Shown in pieces: positions 34,642 to 43,333 of a stretch of DNA of 64,000 nucleotides. Made by a program: the position numbers and the translations under genes. Source of the stretch: Thermoplasmata archaeon. GTDB taxonomy: Archaea > Thermoplasmatota > Thermoplasmata > Lutacidiplasmatales > UBA184. Location: assembly GCA_027315165.1 (NCBI GenBank), contig DAHUYN010000001.1, positions 62,001 to 126,000 of the forward strand. The letters run 5' to 3'. The notes under the pieces are model-generated. The model was given only the letters and a program-made list of their open reading frames with translations. It was not told the origin of the DNA and did no database searches. Numbering within the stretch: position 1 is the stretch's first letter; every line of letters starts with the position of its first letter.

Positions 34642-35060
34642 GCTCGGCCGTGTCGCGCGGGATTATGGGCTTATCCCTGCCAGCCGCCCCCGCGCGGTGT
34701 CGAGGGGATCCTCTACGCCCTCCGCCGGTACCCGCGTTCCGACGCGGGTCGCGCCGACCGTTCGGCGAGGGCCCGTGGCCGAGCGGGTCCGCGCGGTATC
34801 GACGAGGGCCGGCGACACCGCCGATCGGAACGGGAGGGGCCCGGCCACGGTCCGGCAGGTCCTCCGGGGCCCGGCCCCGGCACGACTCCGCCCCCGACTC
34901 TCCGCCCGGAGCCCCTTCGGCCTTCGGCCCGTCTTCTCTCGGCGTCGCCGCCCCGAGCAAACCCTATTAACTGGCGGGTCCCTCGTTCGCCCGACATGCG
35001 CCATCCCGACTCGAGAGGGTAAGCCCGACCCTCGCGTCGCAGTTTTCGCCGGACGTATTC
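34642..35060. other. Intergenic region of 419 nt between ABC operon and nitroreductase
   Basis: GC-rich and without a convincing protein gene or known structured RNA. Near the right end is a TATA-like CCTATTAA (34964-34971). About 25-32 nt downstream of it a very short frame begins (ATG 34996, eight codons, TAA 35020-35022), which could be a leader ORF. The nitroreductase ATG at 35061 has no clear SD. The left part contains inverted GC tracts but no tRNA T-loop or RNase P/SRP signature. Confidence 0.5.
34996..35022 (+). CDS. Possible 8-codon leader ORF upstream of nitroreductase
   Basis: ATG at 34996 opens MRHPDSRG and stops at TAA 35020-35022. It lies at the right spacing (about 27 nt) behind the TATA-like CCTATTAA to be translated from a leaderless transcript. 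It ends 38 nt before the nitroreductase start. It could be an uORF that affects downstream translation, but such a short frame can arise by chance. Confidence 0.25.
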   Translation: MRHPDSRG

Positions 35061-35600
35061 ATGGACCTCCTCGAGGCGATTCGTTCCTACCGGCCCTGTC
35101 GGGCCTTTGCCTCCCGACCCATCCCGCCCGAGAAGCTCAAGACGGTCCTCGGAGCCGCGCGGCTGACCCCGTCCCAGAACAACCTGCAGCCTTGGCGCTT
35201 CGTCGTCGTCCAGGACGACGAGGTCAAGCGCAAGCTCGCGCAAGGCTGTCTTCGGGGTCGGCTCGTCGGCGAGGCGCCGATCGTCGTGGTCGCCTTCTCG
35301 GTCGAGGAGGACCTCCCGGTCACCGTCGGCGGCTACATCTCCGCCTATCCGCTCGACGTGGCCGTCGCGATCAGTCATCTGCAGCTCGCGGCGACGGCCG
35401 AGGGCCTCGCCTCGATCTGGATGGTCGACTTCCACGAGGACAAGGTCCGGGCGGTCCTCGGCGTCCCGGACGGCATCCATCCCCTCGGAGTGATCCCGAT
35501 CGGCTTCGCCGCCGAGGCGAACGGGGACGCGCGGAGCGGCTCGAACGAGGGTCGCAAGAGCCCGGACGAGATCATCTCGTACAACTCCTACGCTTGGTAG
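35061..35600 (+). CDS. Nitroreductase family flavoprotein
   Basis: A 179-aa FMN-binding protein. It opens DLLEAIRSYRPCRAFASRPIP, the standard nitroreductase start in which Arg residues bind FMN phosphate. LTPSQNNLQPWRFVVVQD continues the FMN site, and LGVIPIGF near the end completes the fold. It uses NAD(P)H to reduce quinones, nitro compounds or flavin substrates; the physiological substrate is unknown. The next gene starts 4 nt downstream, so it is probably co-transcribed with the ITPase. Confidence 0.88.
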   Translation: MDLLEAIRSYRPCRAFASRPIPPEKLKTVLGAARLTPSQNNLQPWRFVVVQDDEVKRKLAQGCLRGRLVGEAPIVVVAFSVEEDLPVTVGGYISAYPLDVAVAISHLQLAATAEGLASIWMVDFHEDKVRAVLGVPDGIHPLGVIPIGFAAEANGDARSGSNEGRKSPDEIISYNSYAW

Positions 35601-35604
35601 CGCG

Positions 35605-36174
35605 ATGCGCGCGCTCCGCTTCGTCTCGAGCAATCCCGGTAAGTTCCGCGAGGTGCGGGAGATCCTCGGGGCGTACGGCGTCGAGGTCACGTGGGAACGT
35701 CGCGAGCTCCCCGAGCCCCAGGCGGATACGCTCGCCGAGGTCGTCTTCTCGAAACTGGCGGCGCTCCCTCGTGGGAGCGGGCCGTACCTCGTCGAGGACT
35801 CCGGCCTGTTCCTCGACGCGCTCGGGGGCTTTCCTGGGGTCTACTCGGCCTATGCCTACCGGACCGTCGGTCTCGAGGGGATCCTGCGCCTCCTTCGGGG
35901 CCGGCCGCGCGGCGCCGTCTTCCGGACCGTCGCCGGGGTAGGCGCCGGCCCCGAGCAGTGGACCGTCACGGGCGCCACCCGGGGCACGATCGCCACGCGG
36001 CCTCGCGGCTCGAACGGGTTCGGGTACGACCCGATCTTCGTGCCGAAGGGACTCGAGCACACCTTTGGCGAGCTCCCGGCCTCCGAGAAGAACCGCCTGT
36101 CCCATCGGGCCCGCGCGGTACGTCGCGTCGGCCGACGCCTCGCGGGCGCGGCCCCTCTCGAAAAGCAAATGTAG
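35605..36174 (+). CDS. XTP/dITP diphosphatase (HAM1/RdgB family)
   Basis: A 189-aa house-cleaning enzyme that hydrolyses dITP and XTP to monophosphates. Family features are FVSSNPGKFREVREIL at the N-terminus, VEDSGLFLDALGGFPGVYSAY in the centre and GSNGFGYDPIFVPKG followed by SEKNRLSHRARA. Ser-Asn-Pro-Gly-Lys and the catalytic Asp in VEDSG are present. It follows the nitroreductase by 4 nt. Confidence 0.95.
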   Translation: MRALRFVSSNPGKFREVREILGAYGVEVTWERRELPEPQADTLAEVVFSKLAALPRGSGPYLVEDSGLFLDALGGFPGVYSAYAYRTVGLEGILRLLRGRPRGAVFRTVAGVGAGPEQWTVTGATRGTIATRPRGSNGFGYDPIFVPKGLEHTFGELPASEKNRLSHRARAVRRVGRRLAGAAPLEKQM

Positions 36175-36202
36175 ATTATCTCGGGCGTTCTCGCTGCGCG
36201 GG

Positions 36203-39136
36203 ATGTCCGGGGGTCTCCGACCTCTGCGCTCCATGCCCGACCGAACGAAATGGACCCCCGCCGCCTTGGTTCTCCTGGCGGTGGTCGTGCTGATGGCACT
36301 CCCGCAGTCCCCGGCGGTCGCGGGCCCCGTTCCCGTTCGCTCCGCCGTGCCCACGGAGGCTCAGGTCGCCGCGCAGCAGATCGCTCTCGCGCGCGGCTCC
36401 CTCTCCAACGCGGCGCTGCCGTTGGCCCCGCATCCGTTGGCCTCGACGCACCCGGTGTGGTCCGACCTCTCCTCGAAGATCCCCTCCGCCCCCTCACCGA
36501 GGTACCTCGCGGCGATGGTCTACGACCCTGTCGATCACTACGTGGTCCTCTTCGGCGGGTACGGCTCCAGCGGTGCCCTCAGCGACACGTGGACGTACGC
36601 CGGAGGAGTCTGGACGCAGGTCGCCTCGGGAGCCTCGCCACCGTCCCGGTACGCCGCCTTCTCGACGTGGGATGCCTCGGATGGCTACGTGCTCCTGTTC
36701 GGAGGCTACGACAGCAGCACGGGGAGCCTTCTCAACGACACCTGGACGTTCGTCGGGGGGGCCTGGACCCAGCTGAGTCCGACCGCCTCGCCCTCGCCGC
36801 GATGGCGCGGCGCCCTGGCGTACGACCCCACCGACAAGTACGTCGTCCTTTACGGGGGCGGCTCGGACCTCTCCACCGCCACGACGAGTGACACGTGGAA
36901 GTTCCACGCCGGGGCCTGGACCAACCTCACCAAGAACGTCACGGGCAAGCCGGGCGGGCTGTTCCGGCAGGAGGCGACGACCGACTGGACCGACGGGTAT
37001 GTCGTGATGTTCGGCGGTTGCACGAGCCAGACCTGCTCGAGCCCTTCCTCCGCGACCTGGACCTACGAGAACCTCACCTGGACCAAGCAGGCCCCGACCA
37101 CCTCGCCCGCCGGGCGTGCCTACGAGGGTCTCACGTTCGACAACGCGACAGGGACGGTCCTCCTGTTCGGCGGGGACAACTACGCGACCGGTGCGGGCGA
37201 CTCCGACACGTGGGAGTATGTCGGCGGGAACTGGACGAGCCTCACCGCCCAGCTGACGCGAGCCCCCTCCGCTCGGGCGTTCGAGGGCCTCACCTACGAC
37301 GCTTCTGACGGCTACGCCGTCCTGTTCGGCGGACAGAACCCTTCGAGCGGCTCGGTTTGGTTCAACGACACGTGGGCGTTCGGTCCTTCGGTGATCACCT
37401 CGCTCAACGTCGCTCCCGCCTCGATCGACCTCGGCCAGGCGGTGACGCTCAACGCGACGCCGTTCGCCTTCAACGGCTACGTGAACGCCTCGTACGCGGG
37501 CCTTCCCCCCGGCTGCGCGAGCGCGAACGTGACCGTCCTGACCTGCACGCCGACGCAACTGGGCACCTACCTGGTGTCGGTGACCGAGAATGACTCGCTC
37601 GGCTCCCCCGTCACCCGGTTCGCGAACCTCACGGTCGGCCCGGATCCCGCGATCACCGCCTACGCCGCGAGCCTCGGCGCCCTCACGGCCGGCTCGACGG
37701 TGTGGTTCAACGTGACCGTCGTCAACGGGAGCCCGGCCTACCACTATGCCTACTCGGGGCTTCCCCAGGGCTGCGCCTCGTCGAGCACGCCGAACCTCGC
37801 CTGCACGCCGGGCAGCACGGCGAGAGGCAGCTACACGGTCGAGGTCAACGCGAACGATGCGGCCGGCTTCCACGTCTACGACAACACCTCCGTCCTCGTC
37901 AACGCGAAGCCGTCGGTCGTCTCCTTCCGGGCCACGCGCTCGACGGTCGATGCGGGACAGCCGATCTCGCTCTATGCGAACACGTCGGGCGGGACGGCCC
38001 CGCTCGCCTACTTCTACGGGAACCTTCCCGCCGGCTGCGCGAGTACGGACACGGCCGTTCTCCACTGCGCGCCCACCGGCTCGGGCACGTACCCGGTGAA
38101 CGTGACGGTCACCGACTCGTTCGCCTGGTCGGCGACGGCCACGCTCAACCTGCAGGTGAACCCGGACCCCTCGATCACCTCGTTCGTCGCGAGCCCCACC
38201 GCCTTCGACCTCGGCCACGGGACCACCATCTACCTCAACGCGACCGGGGGGACCGGGACGCTGATCTACAGCTACGTCGGCCTCCCGCCGGGCTGCATCC
38301 TCGGCGCGGCCGCGACCGGCAGCTGCACGCCCACGAGCAACGGCACCTTCACGGTCCAGGGGACCGCCCTCGACACCCTGAACTTCGCCGTCCACACGAC
38401 GCTGACCCTCGTCGTCGCGGGCGACCCGCTGATGACGGCGGTCGTCGCGACCCCCTCCGAGATCGACGCGGGTCAGTCGTTCAAGCTGACGTCCGTCGTG
38501 AGCGGTGGGACCGGTCCGTTCGTGTTCTCCTACACGGGGCTTCCGCCGGGCTGCTCGGGAGGCACGACGGCGAACGTCACGTGCCAGCCGCACCAGGCCG
38601 GTGGGCTCACGATCACGGCGGTCGTGACCGACGCGTGGAAGCTCTCGAGCCAGCTCGCGCAGACCGTCACGGTCGACGCCGACCCGTCGGTGACCGCGTT
38701 CACCGCGAGCGCCGCCTCGGCCTCCCTCGGCGGTACGGTGACGCTTGCGGTCGGCGTCAGCGGCGGGAGCGGCGTCTACACGTACGTCTACTCGAACCTC
38801 CCGGCGGGTTGCGCGAGCGCGAACGCCTCGAGCCTCCCGTGCACGCCGACCTCGGCGGGCTCCTACAACGTGAGCGTGAACGTCACCGACTCGGCCGGTA
38901 TCTCGACCCACGCCTACACGACGTTCAGCATCACCTCGGGGAGCTCCGGCGGGAGCAGCTTCGGACTCTCGGGGTCCGGCGGCTTCCTCCTGGTCGCGCT
39001 CGTGGTCGTCGTCGCACTGGTCGCCGCGGTCGCGGTGCTGGTGCTCCGGCGGCGCCGAGGCTCTTCGCCGGCACCGGCCGCGGAAGCACCGGCGGCCCCG
39101 CCCGCGGAGAGCTGGCAGGAAGAGCCGAACCCGTAG
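36203..39136 (+). CDS. Secreted, membrane-anchored Kelch/Ig-repeat surface protein
   Basis: A protein of 977 aa from ATG 36203 (ATG 36233 is an alternative). It has a signal peptide (hydrophobic LVLLAVVVLMALP), then six Kelch-type repeats with YVVLFGGY and NDTWTF motifs, forming a likely six-bladed propeller (about residues 90-400). Six Ig-like repeats of about 85-89 aa follow, each with GLPPGC and TCTPT-like Cys pairs. A C-terminal transmembrane helix (FLLVALVVVVALVAAVAVLVL) and an Arg-rich cytosolic end finish the protein. Many N-x-S/T sequons suggest glycosylation. It is probably an S-layer-associated or adhesion protein; the ligand is unknown. Confidence 0.88.
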   Translation: MSGGLRPLRSMPDRTKWTPAALVLLAVVVLMALPQSPAVAGPVPVRSAVPTEAQVAAQQIALARGSLSNAALPLAPHPLASTHPVWSDLSSKIPSAPSPRYLAAMVYDPVDHYVVLFGGYGSSGALSDTWTYAGGVWTQVASGASPPSRYAAFSTWDASDGYVLLFGGYDSSTGSLLNDTWTFVGGAWTQLSPTASPSPRWRGALAYDPTDKYVVLYGGGSDLSTATTSDTWKFHAGAWTNLTKNVTGKPGGLFRQEATTDWTDGYVVMFGGCTSQTCSSPSSATWTYENLTWTKQAPTTSPAGRAYEGLTFDNATGTVLLFGGDNYATGAGDSDTWEYVGGNWTSLTAQLTRAPSARAFEGLTYDASDGYAVLFGGQNPSSGSVWFNDTWAFGPSVITSLNVAPASIDLGQAVTLNATPFAFNGYVNASYAGLPPGCASANVTVLTCTPTQLGTYLVSVTENDSLGSPVTRFANLTVGPDPAITAYAASLGALTAGSTVWFNVTVVNGSPAYHYAYSGLPQGCASSSTPNLACTPGSTARGSYTVEVNANDAAGFHVYDNTSVLVNAKPSVVSFRATRSTVDAGQPISLYANTSGGTAPLAYFYGNLPAGCASTDTAVLHCAPTGSGTYPVNVTVTDSFAWSATATLNLQVNPDPSITSFVASPTAFDLGHGTTIYLNATGGTGTLIYSYVGLPPGCILGAAATGSCTPTSNGTFTVQGTALDTLNFAVHTTLTLVVAGDPLMTAVVATPSEIDAGQSFKLTSVVSGGTGPFVFSYTGLPPGCSGGTTANVTCQPHQAGGLTITAVVTDAWKLSSQLAQTVTVDADPSVTAFTASAASASLGGTVTLAVGVSGGSGVYTYVYSNLPAGCASANASSLPCTPTSAGSYNVSVNVTDSAGISTHAYTTFSITSGSSGGSSFGLSGSGGFLLVALVVVVALVAAVAVLVLRRRRGSSPAPAAEAPAAPPAESWQEEPNP
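37430..38935 (+). repeat. Six tandem Ig-like repeats inside the surface-protein gene
   Basis: The motif Y-x-x-LPxGC recurs at about 37494, 37747, 38014, 38273, 38530 and 38788, with spacings of 253, 267, 259, 257 and 258 nt. Each unit has a second Cys about 12-15 residues later, inside a C-x-P segment, before GTY/GSY-like ends. The near-constant spacing and conserved Cys pairs indicate duplication of a disulfide-bonded beta-sandwich unit. Confidence 0.85.
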
Positions 39137-39213
39137 GCGGTCGAACCCTTTCCGCGCCCGCGATGCGGCGCGCGATGCGGCGGCTCACGCTCTCGTAGCG
39201 GGGCGGAGCTCTC

Positions 39214-39273
39214 GAAGAAGAAGAAGAAGGGGGAAGAGGTTGGTCCCGCCCGGCGCGCGAGGCGCCGGGCGGG
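39214..39273 (-). terminator. Terminator-like hairpin and pyrimidine tract after the thermosome gene
   Basis: Arms 39245-39256 (CCCGCCCGGCGC) and 39262-39273 pair perfectly over 12 bp with a 5-nt loop. On the minus strand this hairpin lies 15 nt after the thermosome stop and is followed within about 16 nt by a CTTCTTCTTCTTCTTC tract (39229-39214). A strong hairpin plus a U/C-rich tract fits transcription termination of the thermosome gene. It also separates that gene from the convergent surface-protein gene. Confidence 0.65.
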
Positions 39274-39287
39274 GGTCGAGGTCGGGC

Positions 39288-40958
39288 CTAGTCCTCGCCG
39301 AAGTCGCCGCCGCCCATCCCGCCCATGCCGCCCATCCCGCCCATGCCGCCGGCCCCACCGGGACCGCCCGCGGGCGCAGAGGTCGTCTTGGACGCGATGA
39401 CGTCGTCGATCCGCAGGATCATCACGGCCGCGTCCGTCGCGGACTCGATCGCCTGGCGGCCCACCCGGATCGGCTCGAGGACGTGGAGCGCCTCCATGTC
39501 GTCGACCTTCCCCGAGAAGACGTTGACGCCCGCGCTCTTGCGGCCGCCCTTGTGGGCCTTGCGGAGCTCGATCAGGATGTCGATCGGGTCGAGGCCCGCG
39601 TTCTCGGCGAGCGTGCGCGGGATCGTCTCGAGGGATTCGGCGAAGCTCTCGAAGGCGAGCTGCTCGCGGCCGCCGACCTTCGCCGCCTCGTCCCGCAGGT
39701 GGAGCGCGATCTCGCTGGCCGCCGCGCCGCCGCCGATCACGATCTTGCCGTCCTCGACGGCGACCGCGACCACGTTCAGGGCGTCGTCGAGCGAGCGCTC
39801 GATCTCATCGAGGACGTGCTCGGTGCCGCCGCGCATCAGGATCGAGACGGCCTTCGCCTTCTTCGCCCCGGTGACGAACGTGAGCGCATCGTCGCCGATC
39901 TTCCGCTCCTCGACGAGCGCCGCGTGCCCGACGTCCTCTGGGGTGAGCTCGCTCACCTTCGAGATGATGTTCGCGCCCGTGGCCTTGGCGAGCTTCTCCA
40001 TGTCCGACTTCTTGACGCGCCGGACCGCGTAGACGCCCTCCTTGGCGAGGTAGTGCTGGGCGAGGTCGTCGATCCCCTTCTGGCAGAGGACGACGTTCGC
40101 GCCGCTCTTCTTGACCGTGTCGACCATCCGGCGGAGCATGTTCTCCTCCTCCGCGAGGAAGGCGTTGAGCTGCGACGGGTCGCTGATCTCGATCTTCGCG
40201 TCGATCTCGGTCTTCTTGATCTCGAGCGCGGCGTCGAGGAGGGCGATCTTCGGCTCGACGACGCGCGTCGGCATCCCCGAGTGGACCTTCTCCTTGTCGA
40301 CGATGACGCCCTCGATGAGCTGGGTGTCGGCCATCTGGCCGCCCTGCTTCTTGATCAGCTGGATGTTGTCGAGGTCGACGTAGTAGCTCGTGCCGCTCTT
40401 CTCGGCGACGGCGATGACGGCCTTGACGGCGATGTCGCCGAGGAGGTCGCGGTTGAACGAGACCGACTTCGAGGCCATCGCGGTGAAGGCGATCTGCTTG
40501 AGGGTCTCGTGGTCCTCGATGCGGACCGGCTTCGAGATCGACTCGAGGACCTCGAGGGCCTTCTTCGACGCCATCCGGTAGCCCTGCGAGATGATCGTCG
40601 GGTGGATGTTCTGCTCGATGAGGGACTCGGCCCGCTTGAGGAGCTCGCCCGCCAGAACGACGGCGGTCGTCGTCCCGTCGCCGCACTCCTGGTCCTGGGT
40701 CTTGGCGACCTCGACGAGCATCTTCGCGGCGGGATGCTCGACGTCCATCTCCTTGAGGATCGTGACCCCGTCGTTCGTGACGACGACGTCGCCCATCGAG
40801 TCGACGAGCATCTTGTCGAGCCCACGGGGCCCGAGCGTCGAGCGCACCGCATCGGCGATCGCCTTTGCGGCCTGGATGTTGTTCGACAGGGCTCCCCGGC
40901 CCTTCTCCCGCCTCGTTCCTTCCTTCAGCACCAGAATCGGCGTTTGTCCTGTCAGCAT
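39288..40958 (-). CDS. thsA: Thermosome (group II chaperonin) subunit
   Basis: A 556-aa chaperonin. Equatorial features are [31 protein letters not shown] and the ATPase motif [15 protein letters not shown]. The apical domain and its helical protrusion lie in the middle, and the protein ends in Gly-Met repeats followed by an acidic tail. It folds proteins in an ATP-driven double ring. A TTTAAATAGA promoter lies 53-62 nt upstream and a GGAGG SD 9 nt before the ATG, so unlike many neighbours this gene has a leader. The alpha/beta subunit type cannot be told, so the symbol is provisional. Confidence 0.96.
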   Translation of the reverse strand: MLTGQTPILVLKEGTRREKGRGALSNNIQAAKAIADAVRSTLGPRGLDKMLVDSMGDVVVTNDGVTILKEMDVEHPAAKMLVEVAKTQDQECGDGTTTAVVLAGELLKRAESLIEQNIHPTIISQGYRMASKKALEVLESISKPVRIEDHETLKQIAFTAMASKSVSFNRDLLGDIAVKAVIAVAEKSGTSYYVDLDNIQLIKKQGGQMADTQLIEGVIVDKEKVHSGMPTRVVEPKIALLDAALEIKKTEIDAKIEISDPSQLNAFLAEEENMLRRMVDTVKKSGANVVLCQKGIDDLAQHYLAKEGVYAVRRVKKSDMEKLAKATGANIISKVSELTPEDVGHAALVEERKIGDDALTFVTGAKKAKAVSILMRGGTEHVLDEIERSLDDALNVVAVAVEDGKIVIGGGAAASEIALHLRDEAAKVGGREQLAFESFAESLETIPRTLAENAGLDPIDILIELRKAHKGGRKSAGVNVFSGKVDDMEALHVLEPIRVGRQAIESATDAAVMILRIDDVIASKTTSAPAGGPGGAGGMGGMGGMGGMGGGDFGED

Positions 40959-41010
40959 CGCTCTGCCTCCCGAGTCTCCGCTCGGTAGTCAAGTCGGCTG
41001 ATTCTGCACT

Positions 41011-41020
41011 TCTATTTAAA
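41011..41020 (-). promoter_or_regulatory. TATA box of the thermosome gene
   Basis: TTTAAATAGA on the minus strand is the strongest AT island near the gene. It predicts transcription starting about 30 nt before the ATG, with a GGAGG SD in the leader. Confidence 0.65.
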
Positions 41021-41071
41021 ACAGCCCCTATCACGCCCGCGCACGGCCTCGCGCGCGCCGAGGCCCCCGCG

Positions 41072-41887
41072 CTAGTGCCCGAAGCGGCGCTTGCGGTTCT
41101 GGAAAGTGTAGATCGCCTTGAGGAACTCGACCTTGGAGAGCCCCGGCCACATCACGTCGGCGAAGTAGAGCTCCGCGTAGGCCGACTGCCAGAGGAGGAA
41201 GTTCGAGATCCGCTCCTCCCCGCTCGTCCGGAAGACCAGGTCCGGGTCGGGGAGGTCGGCGGTGTAGAGCCGGCGCGAGACCATCTCGGCGTCGATCCGG
41301 TCCGGGTCGAGCCGGCCGTCGCGCACCTCGCGCGCCAGCTTGCGGATCGCCTCGAGGATCTCGTCGCGGCCGCCGTAGGCGATCGCGACGTTGTAGGAGT
41401 AGTCGCGGTAGTCCTTCGTCGCCTCCTCGGCCCGGCGGATCGCGGCCTGGACCGCCTCGGGGAGAAGGGCGATGTTCCCGAGGGCGCGGACGCGGATGTG
41501 GTTCTTGTGGATCCGCTCGTCGGTCACGATCCCGTCGAACCCGCGGCGGTAGAGGTCCATGAGCCCCTCGAGCTCGGGCTCGGAGCGCTTGAAGTTCTCC
41601 GTCGAGAGCGCGAAGACGGTGAGCGTGCGGATGCCGGCCTCGAGGCACCAGCTGAGGAGGTCCTCGAGCTTGTCGCGGCCCCGCTCGTGGCCTTCGGCGA
41701 CCAGGAGCCCATGGTCCGTCGCGAAGCGGCGGTTGCCGTCCATGATGATCGCGAGGTGGCGCGGGACCGGGGCCTCGCGGATGCGCTCGAGCAGCCGCTT
41801 CTCCGTGAGGTCGCGGAACGCCCCGGCGACGGCGTGGGAGAGGTACGGCGACCTCTCCCGAGGGGGCTCCTTCTCCGGCGCGGCCAT
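41072..41887 (-). CDS. uppS: cis-Prenyl diphosphate synthase (UppS family)
   Basis: A 271-aa enzyme that elongates prenyl chains in cis to make the lipid carrier for surface glycans. Features are AIIMDGNRRFA (catalytic Asp), GHERGRDKLEDLL, FALSTENFKRS and the C-terminal RTSGEERISNFLLWQSAYAELYF, which carries the Arg residues that bind IPP. It is next to two glycosyltransferase genes, which fits a role in dolichol-type carrier synthesis. Its leader region has a GTTTATCA element 21-28 nt before the ATG. Confidence 0.95.
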   Translation of the reverse strand: MAAPEKEPPRERSPYLSHAVAGAFRDLTEKRLLERIREAPVPRHLAIIMDGNRRFATDHGLLVAEGHERGRDKLEDLLSWCLEAGIRTLTVFALSTENFKRSEPELEGLMDLYRRGFDGIVTDERIHKNHIRVRALGNIALLPEAVQAAIRRAEEATKDYRDYSYNVAIAYGGRDEILEAIRKLAREVRDGRLDPDRIDAEMVSRRLYTADLPDPDLVFRTSGEERISNFLLWQSAYAELYFADVMWPGLSKVEFLKAIYTFQNRKRRFGH

Positions 41888-41907
41888 GCCCGTCGCACCT
41901 CGCGGAG

Positions 41908-41915
41908 TGATAAAC
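41908..41915 (-). promoter_or_regulatory. TATA-like element of uppS
   Basis: GTTTATCA on the minus strand is centred about 25 nt before ATG 41887, consistent with a leaderless transcript. Confidence 0.5.
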
Positions 41916-42000
41916 GGTTAGGGGCCGGGAGGCGCCGACGGCCCGCCGCACGGACGGTCTTATCCCTCCTGAGAGGCATCTACGGCGCGCGGGACCCGGT

Positions 42001-43269
42001 ATGCGCATCCTCAGGGTCGATAGCTGGGACGGCCGCTCGGGGGGCGGACAGGAGTACGTCCGGACCGTCGCCGACGCGCTCGCGCGACTCGGGCACCCGC
42101 AGCGGCTCCTGAGCCTCGTCTCGGACCGGGCGTACGAGGCTCGGCCCGACGAGCACCTCTACCACGTCCCCGGCCGCGGGCTCCGGCGCGCGGCCGATGA
42201 CGTCCTCGGCGACGCGGAGTTCGTCGCCTGGGCCAAGCGCGAGGTCGAGGCGTTCCGGCCCGACCTCGTCCATCTCCATCACTACGAGGCGGAGTTCACC
42301 GGCCTCGCCCGGTTCGTCGAGGACCTCGAGGTCCCGGTCGTGTTCACGGCGCACGACGCGTCCCTCGTCTGCCCGATCTCGACCCTGATCCTCCCCAGCG
42401 GCGCCGTCTGCGAAGGCGGCGTCCGCCCCCGCTGCGGCGTCACCGGCTGCCGGGTCGGCGCCGGCCTCGCCTACAACCTTCTGCAGTCGCGCCGCTTTGA
42501 CGCCGACGTCCGGCCCCGGATCCGGGTCTTCCTCTGCCCGAGCTCCCTTCTCGTCCGGTACCTCGAGCGGCACGGGTACGCGCCGGCGCTCCATCTGCCC
42601 CCCTTCGCCGAGATCCCGGCCGGGGTGCGCGCGGCGGTGTACCCGTGGCCCCTCGCGACCTCGGGGCCGAGGGTCGGCTACATCGGCCGTCTCGAGGAGT
42701 ACAAGGGGGTCCTCGACCTCATCGAGGCGCTGCCGACGCTCCGGACCCGCCACCCGTCGCTCCGGCTCTCGGTCGCCGGCGAGGGCCCGGCGCGCCGGGC
42801 GATGGCGGCGACCGCGGCGTCGCTCGGCGTTGCCGAGATGATCGAATGGGCGGGCGATGTGCGCGGCGAGGCGAAGGAGGCGTGGTTCCGCTCCGTCCAC
42901 ACCGTCGTCGTGCCGTCGAACGCCTGGGAGAACTTCGGCCTCGTCGCGCTCGAGGCGCTGACCCGGGGTCGCCCCGTCGTCGCCACCGACTTCGGGGGCC
43001 TCCCCGACGTCGTCGAGGACGGCGAGAGCGGCCGTCTCGTCCCGATCGGCCGCCCCGCGGCGATCGCCGAGGCGATCTCCGGGCTCCTCGCCGACCCTGA
43101 GCTCTCTCGACGTCTCGCGGCGACCGGTCGCGCTCGCGCGCTCGAGCGCTTTACCCCCGAGCTGCACGTGGCGCGGCTCCTCAGGGTCTACGAGAACGTC
43201 CTCGCGGGCGCGACGATCCCCTCCGGCGGGGCCGCCGCCGACCTCGCCCGGCCGACCGTTCCGGAGTGA
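42001..43269 (+). CDS. GT4 family glycosyltransferase
   Basis: A 422-aa GT-B enzyme. The N-terminal domain has SGGGQEYVRTVADALARLGH and VHLHHYEAEF. A Cys-rich insert follows (SLVCPISTL, then CEGGVRPRCGVTGC, near residues 122-152), which could bind a metal. The C-terminal domain shows VGYIGRLEEYKGVLDLIEAL and the NAWENFGLVALEAL-type donor site. It is likely to add a hexose to a lipid-linked oligosaccharide. It is divergent from uppS, and a TCTTATCC island lies about 40 nt upstream. Confidence 0.9.
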   Translation: MRILRVDSWDGRSGGGQEYVRTVADALARLGHPQRLLSLVSDRAYEARPDEHLYHVPGRGLRRAADDVLGDAEFVAWAKREVEAFRPDLVHLHHYEAEFTGLARFVEDLEVPVVFTAHDASLVCPISTLILPSGAVCEGGVRPRCGVTGCRVGAGLAYNLLQSRRFDADVRPRIRVFLCPSSLLVRYLERHGYAPALHLPPFAEIPAGVRAAVYPWPLATSGPRVGYIGRLEEYKGVLDLIEALPTLRTRHPSLRLSVAGEGPARRAMAATAASLGVAEMIEWAGDVRGEAKEAWFRSVHTVVVPSNAWENFGLVALEALTRGRPVVATDFGGLPDVVEDGESGRLVPIGRPAAIAEAISGLLADPELSRRLAATGRARALERFTPELHVARLLRVYENVLAGATIPSGGAAADLARPTVPE

Positions 43270-43277
43270 CGGAAGGA

Positions 43278-43301
43278 CCGGGGGCGGCGGACCGCCCCCG
43301 G
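43278..43301 (+). terminator. GC hairpin 8 nt after the GT4 stop
   Basis: CCGGGGGCGG (43278-43287) and CCGCCCCCGG (43292-43301) form a perfect 10-bp stem with a CGGA tetraloop. No T tract follows, so it may act as a 3' stabiliser rather than a terminator. Confidence 0.45.
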
Positions 43302-43333
43302 CGACCCGTGTCGAGGCCGGGTCGTTGGGTGGA

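Noticed and set aside
34760-34900. A tRNA-like GTGGCCGAGCGG segment
   Set aside because: It resembles a Leu/Ser D-arm, but no T-loop TTCRA motif or matching acceptor stem follows.
34642-35060. RNase P or SRP RNA in the long intergenic gap
   Set aside because: None of the conserved cores of these RNAs could be found on either strand.
39300-39360. Short tandem repeat array
   Set aside because: It encodes the Gly-Met tail of the thermosome, a normal feature of these chaperonins.
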